Shown: positions 1-8,602 of the stretch, in pieces
Position numbering within the stretch: the stretch's first letter is position 1
How the letters are laid out: each line of letters opens with the position of its first letter
DNA from: Actinomadura hallensis
GTDB taxonomy: Bacteria; Actinomycetota; Actinomycetes; Streptosporangiales; Streptosporangiaceae
DNA length: 64,000 nt
Reading direction: 5' to 3'
Assembly (NCBI RefSeq): GCF_006716765.1
Contig: NZ_VFPO01000001.1
Location: 992,001-1,056,000, forward strand
Notes under the pieces: model-generated
Seen by the model: the letters and a program-made list of their open reading frames with translations, nothing else
What the model was told of the DNA's origin: nothing
Databases searched by the model: none
Program-made: the position numbers and the translations under genes

Positions 1-72
1 CTGGCCATGATCGGCGTCGCGATCGTCGCGGGCCTCAAAGCACGAGGCAGGCGCGGCCGCATCGAACGTTGA
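1..72 (+). CDS. C-terminal end of a membrane protein (partial)
   Basis: The first 24 codons of the window are open and end in TGA at 70-72. The visible tail is a short hydrophobic stretch (LAMIGVAIVAGL) followed by a basic end (KARGRRGRIER). This is what the last transmembrane helix and cytosolic tail of an integral membrane protein look like. The family cannot be told from 23 residues. It is cut by the left edge. Confidence 0.5.
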   Translation: MAMIGVAIVAGLKARGRRGRIER

Positions 73-600
73 TCAGCGCCGTTCCCTGGGGCGACGGGAC
101 CGGCCGAGGCGTCGCCGCCATCCGATGCGCCGGGTCCCCCGCGCCGTTGTGAGGACGACGCTGCCCATCGGGTCTGCGTCGGGTCGGCTGCCTGCCGCCG
201 GAAGAGGGGCGCGTCAGCAGCGGACGTCGCCGTGCACTTGCCGCTCGCGCCCGCGAGGCCGTGGAACGGGGTGCCGGCGACCTTCGTGTAGGCCGCGCCG
301 AAGACGTGGGCCGGGTGTCGGACGGGTTCGCCGCCCGACAGTCGACACCCGGGCGTCGTCGGGCGCCGCATCGGGACGTTGCCGGTCCAGCCGGGCAGTG
401 GTTCTCCCTTCCAGCGCGCCGTCCCATGGGCGGGCCGCCGGGTTTCCGTCGTCCTCCGGGAGTAACGCTTGTCGTGCGCGGGCGGGCGGACGGGTTTCCG
501 GTACTGGTCTCGTCAAATGCGGGTTGCGGGCGGTGAAACTTTGCTCTCATAGAGCGATCAACTGATCGCTTAGGGTCACGTCGGGTCCAGGGGAGGCCAG
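73..600. other. Intergenic region, no gene seen
   Basis: About 530 bases without a convincing gene. Open frames exist on both strands, but they are arginine/proline-rich, lack domains and have no ribosome-binding site, as expected of chance frames in GC-rich DNA. The right end (about 530-600) is less GC-rich and holds the inverted repeat at 553-570 and the Shine-Dalgarno GGGGAGG just before the ATG at 601, so it is the control region of the symporter operon. Confidence 0.6.
553..570. promoter_or_regulatory. 18-bp inverted repeat, candidate operator of the symporter operon
   Basis: AGCGATCA and TGATCGCT form a perfect 8-bp inverted repeat with a 2-bp centre (AC), 31 bases before the ATG of the DUF485 gene. 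The surrounding 40 bases are AT-richer than the neighbourhood, consistent with a promoter. A dimeric repressor or activator (GntR-, TetR- or LuxR-type sites have this geometry) is the likely ligand; which one is not visible. Confidence 0.5.
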
Positions 601-936
601 ATGGCGGGGGACTCGAGGGTCGCGGGACGCCCGGGGAGCGGAACGGGACCTTCAGGGCAGTATGCGTCCATTGCTCGTTATGAGCGGTTCCGGCTGCTCA
701 GGGGCAGGTACCGGCGGGCGGCGCTGGCCGTCGCGACGGTGTTTCTGGGGTGGTATTCGGTCTACGTCGGGCTGAGCGCGTTCGCCCGGGACTTCATGGG
801 GCGGACGGTCGTCGGGCACGTCAACGTGGCGCTGCTGCTCGGCGTCCTGCAGGTCGTCTCGACTTTCGCGGTGGCCTGGGCGTACGTGGCGTACGCGCGG
901 CGGCGGCTCGATCCGCTGGCCGGTGAGCTGCGGTGA
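601..936 (+). CDS. DUF485 small membrane subunit paired with a solute symporter
   Basis: This 111-residue protein has a soluble N-terminus, the YERFRLLRGRYRR entry typical of DUF485, and two hydrophobic segments at about residues 42-62 and 75-100, ending in RRRLDPLAGELR. DUF485 proteins (the YjcH type) are small inner-membrane partners encoded just before acetate/monocarboxylate sodium symporters. The stop overlaps the next start in GTGA (933-936), so the two are translationally coupled. The start ATG has a strong GGGGAGG ribosome-binding site at the correct distance. The function of the subunit itself is poorly known; association with the symporter is inferred from pairing. Confidence 0.88.
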   Translation: MAGDSRVAGRPGSGTGPSGQYASIARYERFRLLRGRYRRAALAVATVFLGWYSVYVGLSAFARDFMGRTVVGHVNVALLLGVLQVVSTFAVAWAYVAYARRRLDPLAGELR

Positions 937-2600
937 TCGGGCACTACGGGGCGACGCTCGCGCTGTTCGTCGCGTTCGTCCTGATCACCATGGGCATCAC
1001 GGTCTGGGCGCGGGTGAACACCCGGGGCGCGGACGACTTCTACGCGGGCGGGCGGACGTTCTCCGGCCCGCAGAACGGGGTGGCGCTCGCGGGCGACTAC
1101 ATGTCGGCGGCGTCGTTCCTCGGCATCGCGGGCCTCATCGCGCTGTCCGGTTACGACGGGTTCCTGTACTCGATCGGCTTTCTCGTCGCGTGGCTGCTCG
1201 TGCTGCTGCTGGTCGAGATGATGCGCAACACCGGCCGGTTCACGATGGCGGACGTGCTGTCGCAGCGCGTCCGGCGGCAGGCGCCGGTGCGGCGGGCGGC
1301 CGTCGTGTCGACCGTGACCGTGTCGGTGTTCTACCTGCTGGCGCAGATGGTCGGGGCCGGGGCGCTGGTGTCGCTGCTGCTCGGCATCCACAGCGGGGAG
1401 CGGTTCCTCGGGATGTCCGCGGGCACCGCCAGGACGGCGACGATCGTCGTGGTCGGCGCGCTCATGATCTGCTACGTGGCGTTCGGCGGGATGAAGGCCA
1501 CGACCTGGGTGCAGATCATCAAGTCGGTGCTGCTGCTCACCGGTTCGGCGGTGCTGACGGTGATGGTGCTCGCCAGGTTCGGGTTCGACGTGAGCGCCGT
1601 GCTCGGGTCCGCCGCCGACGCGAGCGGGAAGGGCGAGGCGTTCCTGCGGCCGGGGCTGCGGTACGGGCAGGACGTCCCTGGCGACGCCTACCGGACGATC
1701 CTCAACAAGCTGGACTTCATCAGCCTCGCCGGCGCGCTGGTGCTCGGCACGGTCGGCCTGCCCCACATCGTCAACCGGTTCTTCACCGTCCCGGACGGGC
1801 GCGCCGCGCGCACGTCGGTCTCGTGGGCGATCGGGCTCGTCGGCGTCTTCTACCTGATGACGCTCGCGCTCGGGTTCGGCGCGGCGGCGCTGGTCGGACG
1901 GCGGGAGATCGCCGAGCAGGACCCGTCCGGCAACACCGCGGTGCCGCTGCTCGCGCGGGCCGTCGGGGAGCACCTCGGCGGGCATCTCGGCGGGGACGTG
2001 ATGCTGGCGTTCATCGGCGCGGTGGCGTTCGCGACGATCCTCGCGGTCGTGTCCGGGCTGGTGCTGGCCTCGTCCACGTCGCTGGCGCACGACTACTTCG
2101 GGCAGGTGCTGATGTTCGGCCGCCCGCGCGAGTCGCAGGAGGTGGCGGTGGCGCGGTTCGCGGCGCTGCTGGTCGGCTCGCTGGCCATCGTCCTCGCGGT
2201 CGTGTGCCGGAACATGAACGTGGCGTTCCTGGTGGCGCTGGCGTTCGCGATCGCGGCGTCGGCGAACCTCCCGGCGATCGTGCTGTCGCTGTTCTGGCGG
2301 CGGTTCACCTCGTCGGGGGTGGTCGCCGGGATCTACGGCGGGCTGGCCAGCTCGCTCGTGCTGGTGTTCTTCTCGCCGGTGGTGTCGGGGAAGGTCGATC
2401 CGGTGACGGGCGAGAGCAGGTCGCTGTTCCCCGCCGGGGTGGACTTCCACTTCTTCCCGCTGGAGAACCCCGGCATCGTGTCGATCCCGGTCGGGTTCGC
2501 GTGCGCGGTCGCCGGGACGTATCTGGGACGCGAGAAGCCCGATCCGGAGCGGTACGACGACCTTTCGGTCCGGGCGCTGACGGGGGTCGGCTCCCACTGA
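933..2600 (+). CDS. actP: Sodium:solute symporter, cation/acetate symporter type (ActP-like)
   Basis: The 555-residue product is hydrophobic throughout, with about 13 membrane helices, as expected for the SSS family (usual length about 550). Recognisable features are the early NTRGADDFYAGGR segment, GDYMSAASFLGIAG in the second helix, and the loop after KATTWVQIIK. Together with the preceding DUF485 gene this matches acetate/propionate/pyruvate uptake by sodium symport at the cytoplasmic membrane. The start is GTG, overlapping the upstream stop. No acetyl-CoA synthetase or sensor kinase is adjacent, so the substrate (acetate against another monocarboxylate) is inferred from family only. Confidence 0.87.
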   Translation: MIGHYGATLALFVAFVLITMGITVWARVNTRGADDFYAGGRTFSGPQNGVALAGDYMSAASFLGIAGLIALSGYDGFLYSIGFLVAWLLVLLLVEMMRNTGRFTMADVLSQRVRRQAPVRRAAVVSTVTVSVFYLLAQMVGAGALVSLLLGIHSGERFLGMSAGTARTATIVVVGALMICYVAFGGMKATTWVQIIKSVLLLTGSAVLTVMVLARFGFDVSAVLGSAADASGKGEAFLRPGLRYGQDVPGDAYRTILNKLDFISLAGALVLGTVGLPHIVNRFFTVPDGRAARTSVSWAIGLVGVFYLMTLALGFGAAALVGRREIAEQDPSGNTAVPLLARAVGEHLGGHLGGDVMLAFIGAVAFATILAVVSGLVLASSTSLAHDYFGQVLMFGRPRESQEVAVARFAALLVGSLAIVLAVVCRNMNVAFLVALAFAIAASANLPAIVLSLFWRRFTSSGVVAGIYGGLASSLVLVFFSPVVSGKVDPVTGESRSLFPAGVDFHFFPLENPGIVSIPVGFACAVAGTYLGREKPDPERYDDLSVRALTGVGSH

Positions 2601-2692
2601 CCCGACCGCCCGGCCGATGCTCTTCCCGGTCGTTCCGCCCGGGACGGGCGGTGCGCCCCGCGAGATCGTTAACATTGCCTGCCGAGGCTTGT

Positions 2693-2704
2693 TACCAGCT
2701 GGTA
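2693..2704. promoter_or_regulatory. 12-bp perfect palindrome upstream of the subtilase gene
   Basis: TACCAGCTGGTA is a perfect palindrome about 200 bases before the subtilase start, in a short AT-richer patch that also contains GTTAAC. It may be an operator for the protease gene. No regulator gene is adjacent, so the link is only positional. Confidence 0.3.
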
Positions 2705-2906
2705 TGGGAGGGCCGGGACGGGGCGGTCGCGGGCCGCCGGCGTCGCAGGGGCCTACCAGAGGTGTCGCAGGTCACGGAAAGAAGAACCTGGCTGTCCCGG
2801 ACGTGCCCCAATGCGTCGAGTGCCCGGGCCGCGGCCGGTTCGCGTGGCAGAATGTCAACCCGTCGCGGAGGCAGCGGCGGTCTGCCGGGGAGGGAGGTGC
2901 GGCGGC

Positions 2907-5357
2907 GTGTCCGAATCCGGTCGACGCCGTCCAGCGCGCGTCCGGCCGGCGACGGCGCTCGGCGCCCGGGTGACCGCGATCCTCACCGTCCTCACGCTCG
3001 CCGCGGCCGTGGCGGTCCCGGCGGCGATCATCATCGGCGGGCCGTCCGACCCGAGGTCGGCGGGTGCGCAGCGGGCCGCGGCGGGGACGCTCCTCAACGC
3101 GCCGACCGACCAGATCCGCGCCCGCGAGTGGCACCTGGAGGCGCTGCGCGTCCCGAAGGCGTGGCGGTACTCCCGGGGACGCGGCGTGACGGTCGCGGTC
3201 CTCGACACGGGCGTCGACGAGAACCATCCCGACCTCGTCGGGCAGGTCATCACCGGACCCGACCTCACCGGCGGGGTGCGCCGCCCCGGAACCCGCTACT
3301 GGGGTCTGCACGGCACGTCCATGGCGAGCATCATCGCCGGTCACGGCCACGGCCCCGGGCAGTCGCAGGGGATGCTGGGGATCGCTCCGCAGAGCAACAT
3401 CCTGTCCATCCGCGTCACGCTGGAGAACGACGACCCGCTGCGGCGAGACAACGGGCAGGCGAACGGGACGGGCGAGCGCGACGCCGTCGCCCAGGGCATC
3501 CGCTACGCCGTCGACCACGGCGCCGAGATCATCAACATGTCGCTCGGGGGAGGGCGGCAGTTCTACAACGGCACCAAGTCGCAGGAGGACGCGATCCGGT
3601 ACGCGCTCGACAAGGGCGTCGTCCTGATCGCGTCCGCGGGCAACGACGGCTCGGGCGCCAACCGGAAGAACTTCCCCGCCGCCTACCCGGGCGTGATCGC
3701 CGTGGGGGCGCTCGACCGGAGGCTGCGGCTCTGGAAGGACAGCAACCGCCGCTCCAACGTCTCCGTGTGCGCGCCCGGCGTGGACATCGTCAGCGCCGAC
3801 GCCAGCAACGGCTACGTCGTCGGGACGGGCACCAGCGCCTCGTCGGCCATGGTCGCCGGCGTCGCCGCCCTCGTCCGGGCCCGCTACCCGAGGCTGACCC
3901 CCGAGGAGGTCCGGCGGGCGCTGATCCACGGGTCGCCCCCGCGGGCGGGGCAGCCGACCGGCTCGTCCACCTGCCGCGGGACGGTCGACGCGCTGCGCAC
4001 CCTCTACGCCGCCCACGCCATCAACAAGACGTCCAGCGGGCCGGTGCAGGCGCCGTCTCCTTCGCCGACGCCTGAGCCGGTGGCGGAAGAGGTCGCCGAG
4101 GAGTCCGGCATCCTGCTGCCGCTGGTCCTCGGAGGCGGCGGGCTGCTGGTCGTCCTCGGGCTCGTGCTCGGCTGGCGCCAGCGGCGCCGCCCGGAGGACG
4201 ACCTCGACGACGCGGACGCCGTGCCCGACTACGGGCTCCCGGCCGTCGCCGCCGCGGCGCAGCGCCAGTCCGATGCGGCCGTGGCCGCCGCGCCACCGGG
4301 TTCCGCCGTCGCGGGGTCGGGGGTCGCCGGGTCGGCGGCCGCGGGAACCACGGTGGCCGGTACCGCCGTGGCCGGTTCCGCGGTTCCCGGGCCTGGGGTC
4401 GCGCCGGTCAACGCGCCGCTCTGGCAGAGCACCGACGTGTATCAGGGGCCGACCCTCCCGGCCTCTGGTGATGCGCCTTCGGATGACTCGTCCTTGGGCG
4501 GCCTCCACTCTGCGGACGTGCCCGTGGACGCGTCTCCCGATGAACCCATGCCGTGGGGGGAGGTGCCAGAGGACGACGCTTTCCAGCGGAGTGATGCCCC
4601 GCTCGACGGTTCGCCGACCACCCGCCCCCTGGGGGACGTGTCGCCCTTGGACACCGCGCCCCTGGACACCTACCTGGGGAATCCTGCGGACGCGTGGTCG
4701 GACCCGGAGGAATCGCCGTCGGCGTCGGTCATGTCGCATGAGCTGCGTCCGTTCGTCCCCGGGGAGTTCTCGTCGAACGGCGGGGACGGGCATGGTCGTG
4801 AGAATGGGCATGGTCGTGAGAATGGGCACGGCCTCGGCAATGGGCACGGCCTTGGGAACGGGCAGGGGCTTCTCAACGGGCACGAGCCGTCGAACGGGTA
4901 CGACTTCGGGAACGACCACGACCACGGCGATGGGCTGAGCGGTGGGTTGAGCGGTGGGCTGGACGGAGCCGATGGCGCGACTCTGAGCGGTTCCGGGTTC
5001 GGCGCCTCGGGCGGTACGGGCCCTGCCGAGGACGACGTTCCCGTCCTCGATGACGACGACTGGGAGGCGTTCCGGCGGCATTCGCTCGACGGGCCCGAGC
5101 CCTTCGACCAGGACGCCACCGCGGCCTTCCCCGCCGTGTCCCCGGAGCCGCCGTCCGGCACGCCTCCGACCACTCCGACCACTCCGCCCGCGGCCTCGCC
5201 GAACCCCGCCGACGAGTGGGCGACCGGCCCGCTGCCCGAGTCGCCCCCGCCCGCCCCCGGCCCGACGTTCGGACACGCCGACGACGAACCACGCGGACGG
5301 CATCCGCGGCCTCCGCGGCCCGCCGACGACGAGGACTACCGGCCGCCCTGGTGGTGA
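2907..5357 (+). CDS. Membrane-anchored subtilisin-family serine protease (mycosin-like) with a ~390-residue cytosolic tail
   Basis: From the GTG at 2907 (GGGAGGGAGG site just upstream) the protein has 816 residues. A signal/anchor helix lies at about 21-44. The S8 peptidase domain follows with Asp100 (VLDTGVDENHPD), His135 (LHGTSMA), Asn246 (SAGNDG) and Ser310 (GTGTSASSAMVAG), so the catalytic triad is intact. A second helix at 402-423 followed by RQRRR anchors it, the topology of the mycosins of type VII secretion. What is odd is the remaining tail: about 390 acidic, low-complexity residues with VAGSAVAG-like and GRENGHGLGNGHG repeats, placed inside the cell. Mycosins normally end soon after the second helix. 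No ESX genes (eccC, esxA/B) are nearby, so the secretion role is unproven. An ATG at 2811 in the same frame lacks a good site. Confidence 0.85.
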   Translation: MSESGRRRPARVRPATALGARVTAILTVLTLAAAVAVPAAIIIGGPSDPRSAGAQRAAAGTLLNAPTDQIRAREWHLEALRVPKAWRYSRGRGVTVAVLDTGVDENHPDLVGQVITGPDLTGGVRRPGTRYWGLHGTSMASIIAGHGHGPGQSQGMLGIAPQSNILSIRVTLENDDPLRRDNGQANGTGERDAVAQGIRYAVDHGAEIINMSLGGGRQFYNGTKSQEDAIRYALDKGVVLIASAGNDGSGANRKNFPAAYPGVIAVGALDRRLRLWKDSNRRSNVSVCAPGVDIVSADASNGYVVGTGTSASSAMVAGVAALVRARYPRLTPEEVRRALIHGSPPRAGQPTGSSTCRGTVDALRTLYAAHAINKTSSGPVQAPSPSPTPEPVAEEVAEESGILLPLVLGGGGLLVVLGLVLGWRQRRRPEDDLDDADAVPDYGLPAVAAAAQRQSDAAVAAAPPGSAVAGSGVAGSAAAGTTVAGTAVAGSAVPGPGVAPVNAPLWQSTDVYQGPTLPASGDAPSDDSSLGGLHSADVPVDASPDEPMPWGEVPEDDAFQRSDAPLDGSPTTRPLGDVSPLDTAPLDTYLGNPADAWSDPEESPSASVMSHELRPFVPGEFSSNGGDGHGRENGHGRENGHGLGNGHGLGNGQGLLNGHEPSNGYDFGNDHDHGDGLSGGLSGGLDGADGATLSGSGFGASGGTGPAEDDVPVLDDDDWEAFRRHSLDGPEPFDQDATAAFPAVSPEPPSGTPPTTPTTPPAASPNPADEWATGPLPESPPPAPGPTFGHADDEPRGRHPRPPRPADDEDYRPPWW

Positions 5358-5555
5358 AGCGCCCAGGCGGTGGGCCGCCCTCGGTAAAGAACAGCCGGCG
5401 AAAGACAGCTGGTGAGGCACGGGTTTGTGGGGCGCAGGGGTGGGCCGCCCGGATACTCCGGCGGGCGTAGCGCGAGAGTCTCCGGCCGGACGATGTGACC
5501 GCGCGTACCCGTCGCCGAGCATCGACGTATCCGCACCAAGGAAGGTCGATGAACG

Positions 5556-5846
5556 ATGTTGATGACATGGGCGACGCAGGTGGCGACGCAACTGAGTGCG
5601 GGAGGCTGGCACGAGCGGGGCGACGCGCCCGCGTTCTGGCCGGTCTTCCCGATCGCGTTCGGGCTGTTCTGGCTGGCCGTGCTGGGGATCGCGTTCTACT
5701 TCATCCGGCGCCGCATGAACAACGCCGCGGCGGCGGCCGATCCGACGGCCGGGGCGCGGTCCGTCCTCGCGGAGCGCTACGCCCGCGGGGAGATCGACGA
5801 GGACGAGTACCTGGCCCGCATCGCCACGCTCCGCCACAGGGAATGA
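5556..5846 (+). CDS. Small single-pass membrane protein with a SHOCT domain
   Basis: The product has 96 residues. A hydrophobic helix occupies about residues 28-50 (FPIAFGLFWLAVLGIAFYF) and the C-terminus carries the short SHOCT motif (LAERYARGEIDEDEYLARIATL). SHOCT modules are found at the ends of many bacterial membrane proteins and probably mediate oligomerisation. The gene follows AAGGAAGG at a workable distance; the ATG at 5562 is an alternative start. It stands alone between the subtilase and a convergent MarR gene, and its stop codon is the first base triplet of a tandem repeat. Confidence 0.75.
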   Translation: MLMTWATQVATQLSAGGWHERGDAPAFWPVFPIAFGLFWLAVLGIAFYFIRRRMNNAAAAADPTAGARSVLAERYARGEIDEDEYLARIATLRHRE

Positions 5847-5897
5847 CCGCGCGAGAAGGGGTGACCGTTCGAGAAGGGGTGACCGCTCGAGAAGGAG
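5844..5897. repeat. Three tandem 18-bp repeats starting at a stop codon
   Basis: Units TGACCGcgCGAGAAGGGG, TGACCGttCGAGAAGGGG and TGACCGctCGAGAAGGAG sit head to tail at 5844-5861, 5862-5879 and 5880-5897. The first begins with the TGA of the SHOCT gene. Each unit contains a Shine-Dalgarno-like GAAGGGG followed by GTGA, so each ends in a possible start/stop overlap. Slippage at a gene end is the simplest origin. Confidence 0.8.
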
Positions 5898-5938
5898 TGA
5901 ACAGGGCCCGTGCCGACCGGTGCCGGGGCGTTCCGGCG

Positions 5939-6736
5939 CTAGTCGGCGCGGGCCTCTTCGAAGATCTTGTCTATGCCGTCCGAGTATCCGGGTGCCCGGG
6001 CGGCGGCGTCCGCGAAGCGGGTGAGCAGCCGGGCGAACTCGGCCCGCTCCTCCGCTGTCCAGCCGGACATGAGCTCGTTGAGGTAGGCGCGGCGGAACCG
6101 GTCGGCGACCTGCTTGACGCGCCGTCCCTCCTCGGTCAGGCCGAGGTTGGCGCGGCGCGCGTCGACGGGGGACGGGCGGCGGGTCAGCAGCCCCGCGTCG
6201 ATGGCGTGCCCGACGAGGCGGCTCGCGGTGGACGGGTCGATCTCCAGGCGTTCCGCGACGGCGCCGACCGTGATCTCGCGGGACGACCCGGCCGCTTCGC
6301 CGGCCCGTACCGGCTCGCCGGTCCCGCCGTGGCGCGCGGCGTCGGCGGTGAGGGCGGCGACGGCGTTGACCACCATCAGGTTCGAGATCTGCAGGGGGCG
6401 CCCGTCGGTTCCCGCGGGGGTCTGCGCGCGGATCCGCTTCATCAGGTCGGGCTTGGCCCACGACTTGCGCAGCTGGAGCAGCGCCGCGCCTATGTCGGCG
6501 AGGATCCGGTCCGGGGCGGGCTCGTCGTCCTGGTCCTGCGCGGCGGGCGCCTTCGCGGCGGGCGTCTGCTCGGCGGCGCCGGTCCGAGGTGCCTCGGGAG
6601 GCTCGTTCCCGGCGGGGCCCCGGGTGGCGGGTTCACGGTCGTCGGGCCCCCGGTCGGCAGGCTCCTGCCCGGCCGGTCCGTGCTCGGCCGTGCGCCGTCC
6701 GTCCGGCCGGTTCCCGGCGGAGGTCTCCGTGGCCAT
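5939..6736 (-). CDS. MarR-family transcriptional regulator with a disordered N-terminal extension
   Basis: 265 residues from the ATG at 6736, which has CGGAGA nine bases upstream. Residues 1-70 are Pro/Ala/Glu-rich and probably disordered. The rest is a MarR-type winged helix: ITVGAVAERLEIDPSTASRLVGHAIDAGLLTRRPSPVDARRANLGLTEEG shown in pieces gives the recognition helix (DPSTASRLV) and the wing (DARRANLGLT). The final FEEARAD helix completes the dimer interface. MarR proteins usually repress a neighbouring exporter or degradative gene in response to small aromatics; no such target is adjacent here. A start at 6772 (adds 12 residues) is possible but its GGGAGG is too close to the ATG. Confidence 0.85.
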   Translation of the reverse strand: MATETSAGNRPDGRRTAEHGPAGQEPADRGPDDREPATRGPAGNEPPEAPRTGAAEQTPAAKAPAAQDQDDEPAPDRILADIGAALLQLRKSWAKPDLMKRIRAQTPAGTDGRPLQISNLMVVNAVAALTADAARHGGTGEPVRAGEAAGSSREITVGAVAERLEIDPSTASRLVGHAIDAGLLTRRPSPVDARRANLGLTEEGRRVKQVADRFRRAYLNELMSGWTAEERAEFARLLTRFADAAARAPGYSDGIDKIFEEARAD

Positions 6737-7016
6737 GCAAAGGTCTCCGTTTCCCCGTGCCCGTCTCGCCATGCCCTCCCGGACCCTGTGAACGTCCCAC
6801 TCTAACGACTGTAGTCTGCACACGTTCGGGACTCGTGTGACCCGTGTTTCCCGGGGGACACGCGGCGCTGAAGATCCCCAGGTGAACGGGGATGTGATGC
6901 ACTGAACCGCCGGAACCCGTTCCCCGCGAACCGCCGGAACTTGTCGGCGCGGGCGCGTAACATGACACCCGCCCGAACCCGGACGAGCCGGGATCAGTAA
7001 CCACAGAGGGGACCTG

Positions 7017-7397
7017 ATGCGAGCGGCGAACGCCCCCGGCGACCCCCGTGGTGACGTCCCCCCACAGGACACGACCATGGACGATGGCCCAGTCCCCCAG
7101 ACCGCGACCGACGAGGGCGGTGCGGACGACGCCGCCTTCCCCGCCGACCGACTCTCCGAGCGCGACCGCCGCATCCTCGCCTTCGAACGGCAGTGGTGGA
7201 AGTACGCCGGAGCCAAGGAGCAGGCCATCCGCGAGCTGTTCGACATGTCGGCGACGCGGTACTACCAGCTTCTGAACATCCTGATCGACCGCCCCGAGGC
7301 GCTGGAGTGCGACCCGATGCTCGTCAAGCGCCTGCGCCGGATGCGGTCGCAGCGGCAGCGCAGCCGCGCGGCCCGCCGTCTCGGCATCCGGCCCTGA
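7017..7397 (+). CDS. DUF3263 protein (small helix-turn-helix-like protein)
   Basis: 126 residues. After a disordered first 45 residues comes the DUF3263 core: LSERDRRILAFERQWWKYAG, then FDMSATRYYQLLNILIDRPEAL, and a basic end rich in Arg. The core resembles sigma-factor region 4 or a simple HTH and is found in one copy in most actinomycetes. Its function is unknown; DNA binding is inferred from the HTH-like pattern and basic tail. AGAGGGGACCTG precedes the ATG. The divergent MarR gene shares the 280-base control region. Confidence 0.82.
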   Translation: MRAANAPGDPRGDVPPQDTTMDDGPVPQTATDEGGADDAAFPADRLSERDRRILAFERQWWKYAGAKEQAIRELFDMSATRYYQLLNILIDRPEALECDPMLVKRLRRMRSQRQRSRAARRLGIRP

Positions 7398-7581
7398 CCC
7401 GGGCGCCCGGCCGCCGCCGCCCGGCCGGAGACGGTCCCGGCTCCGCGGACGCGACGGCCTCACCCCGGACGCGACGGCCCCGCCCGGCCGGACCGGCCCG
7501 CACCCCGGCCGCGTTCCTCCGGCGGCGGACTCGCGCCGCCCGGTTCTGGCGACCGCCGGGGCGAGAGGGTTCACTGGTCGG

Positions 7582-8403
7582 GTGACTTCTCCCCGTTCTG
7601 TGACGGCCGCCGGTGCGGACGGCCTCGACGCGATACGCAAGTCCCCCTCCGAGGCGGTGCTCGGCTTCGACTTCGACGGCACCCTCGCGCCGATCGTGGA
7701 CGATCCGGCGGCGGCCCGGGCGCATCCGGGCGCGGCGCCGGCGCTGGCCCGGCTCGCCCCGCTGGTGGGCGCCCTGGTGATCGTCACCGGGCGGCCCGCG
7801 GCGGTGGCGGTCGAGTACGGCGGGTTCGAGGACGTCGAGGGCCTGGTCGTGCTCGGCCAGTACGGGCTGGAGCGCTGGGAGTCGGGCGTCCTGACGGTCC
7901 CGGATCCCCCGCCCGGCGTGGCGGAGGCGCGCGCCAAGCTGCCCGGCGTGCTGGAGGCGGCGGGCGCGCCGCCGGAGACGTTCATCGAGGACAAGGGGCA
8001 GGCGGTGGCGGTCCACACGCGGCGGTGCGCCGAGCCGCAGGTCGCGTTCGAGCGCCTGCGGAGCATCCTCGCCGCGCTGGCGGAGCGCACCGGGCTGACG
8101 CTGGAGCCCGGCCGGTTCGTGCTGGAGCTGCGCCCGCCCGGGATGGACAAGGGCAGGGCGCTGCGCTCGTTCATCGCCGACCGCGGGGCACGCCCGTCGG
8201 CCGTGCTGTTCGCCGGCGACGACCTGGGCGACCTGGCCGCGTTCGACGCCGTCGAGGCGCTCCGCGCGGAGGGGGTGCCGGGCGTGCTCGTGTGCAGCGG
8301 GTCCGCCGAGGTCACGGCGCTGGCCGAGCGGGCGGACCTCGTGGTGGACGGGCCGTCCGGCGTCGTCGAGTTCGTCGGGAAGCTGGCCGACTCCCTGTCC
8401 TGA
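7582..8403 (+). CDS. otsB: Trehalose-6-phosphate phosphatase
   Basis: 273 residues of the HAD superfamily. The nucleophile motif is GFDFDGTLAP (Asp30, Asp32), the second HAD motif is VIVTGRP, and the metal-binding motif is FAGDDLGDLAAF near the C-terminus. Together with KGRALRSFI this is the OtsB pattern. The enzyme removes phosphate from trehalose-6-phosphate in the cytoplasm to make the compatible solute trehalose. Its partner synthase otsA is in this window at 16540-18081 on the other strand, so the pair is split by 8 kb and not co-transcribed. Start is GTG; the upstream site is weak (GGTTCACTGGTCGG). Confidence 0.9.
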   Translation: MTSPRSVTAAGADGLDAIRKSPSEAVLGFDFDGTLAPIVDDPAAARAHPGAAPALARLAPLVGALVIVTGRPAAVAVEYGGFEDVEGLVVLGQYGLERWESGVLTVPDPPPGVAEARAKLPGVLEAAGAPPETFIEDKGQAVAVHTRRCAEPQVAFERLRSILAALAERTGLTLEPGRFVLELRPPGMDKGRALRSFIADRGARPSAVLFAGDDLGDLAAFDAVEALRAEGVPGVLVCSGSAEVTALAERADLVVDGPSGVVEFVGKLADSLS

Positions 8404-8602
8404 TTCGTCCCCCCATGCCCTCCCTGACCACTGCGGAGGGACGACGTTTGTTACGCAAGTGACAACAGGCATGCCGGAGTTTGTTGCATCCCGAGTGTTT
8501 CCTGTGGTGTGCGCGGGCCATTGCTGCACGTGAGGCAAAATGTGGCGGATTGCGGCAAGCGTGCGGTTCTCGGGGGTCGCACGATGACAGGGAGGCTTCA
8601 GG

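Noticed and set aside
73-600. Small Arg/Pro-rich proteins on either strand
   Set aside because: No ribosome-binding site, no domain, and overlapping open frames on both strands as expected by chance at this GC content.
762-2675. 637-residue open frame antisense to the symporter
   Set aside because: Composition is Arg/His/Asp/Gly-rich without domains; it is the mirror of a GC-rich coding frame. The plus-strand symporter has clear motifs.
2772-6461. 1229-residue open frame antisense to the subtilase
   Set aside because: Very long but low-complexity Arg/Gly/Val; produced by codon bias of the subtilase and its repeat tail. No start signal or domain.
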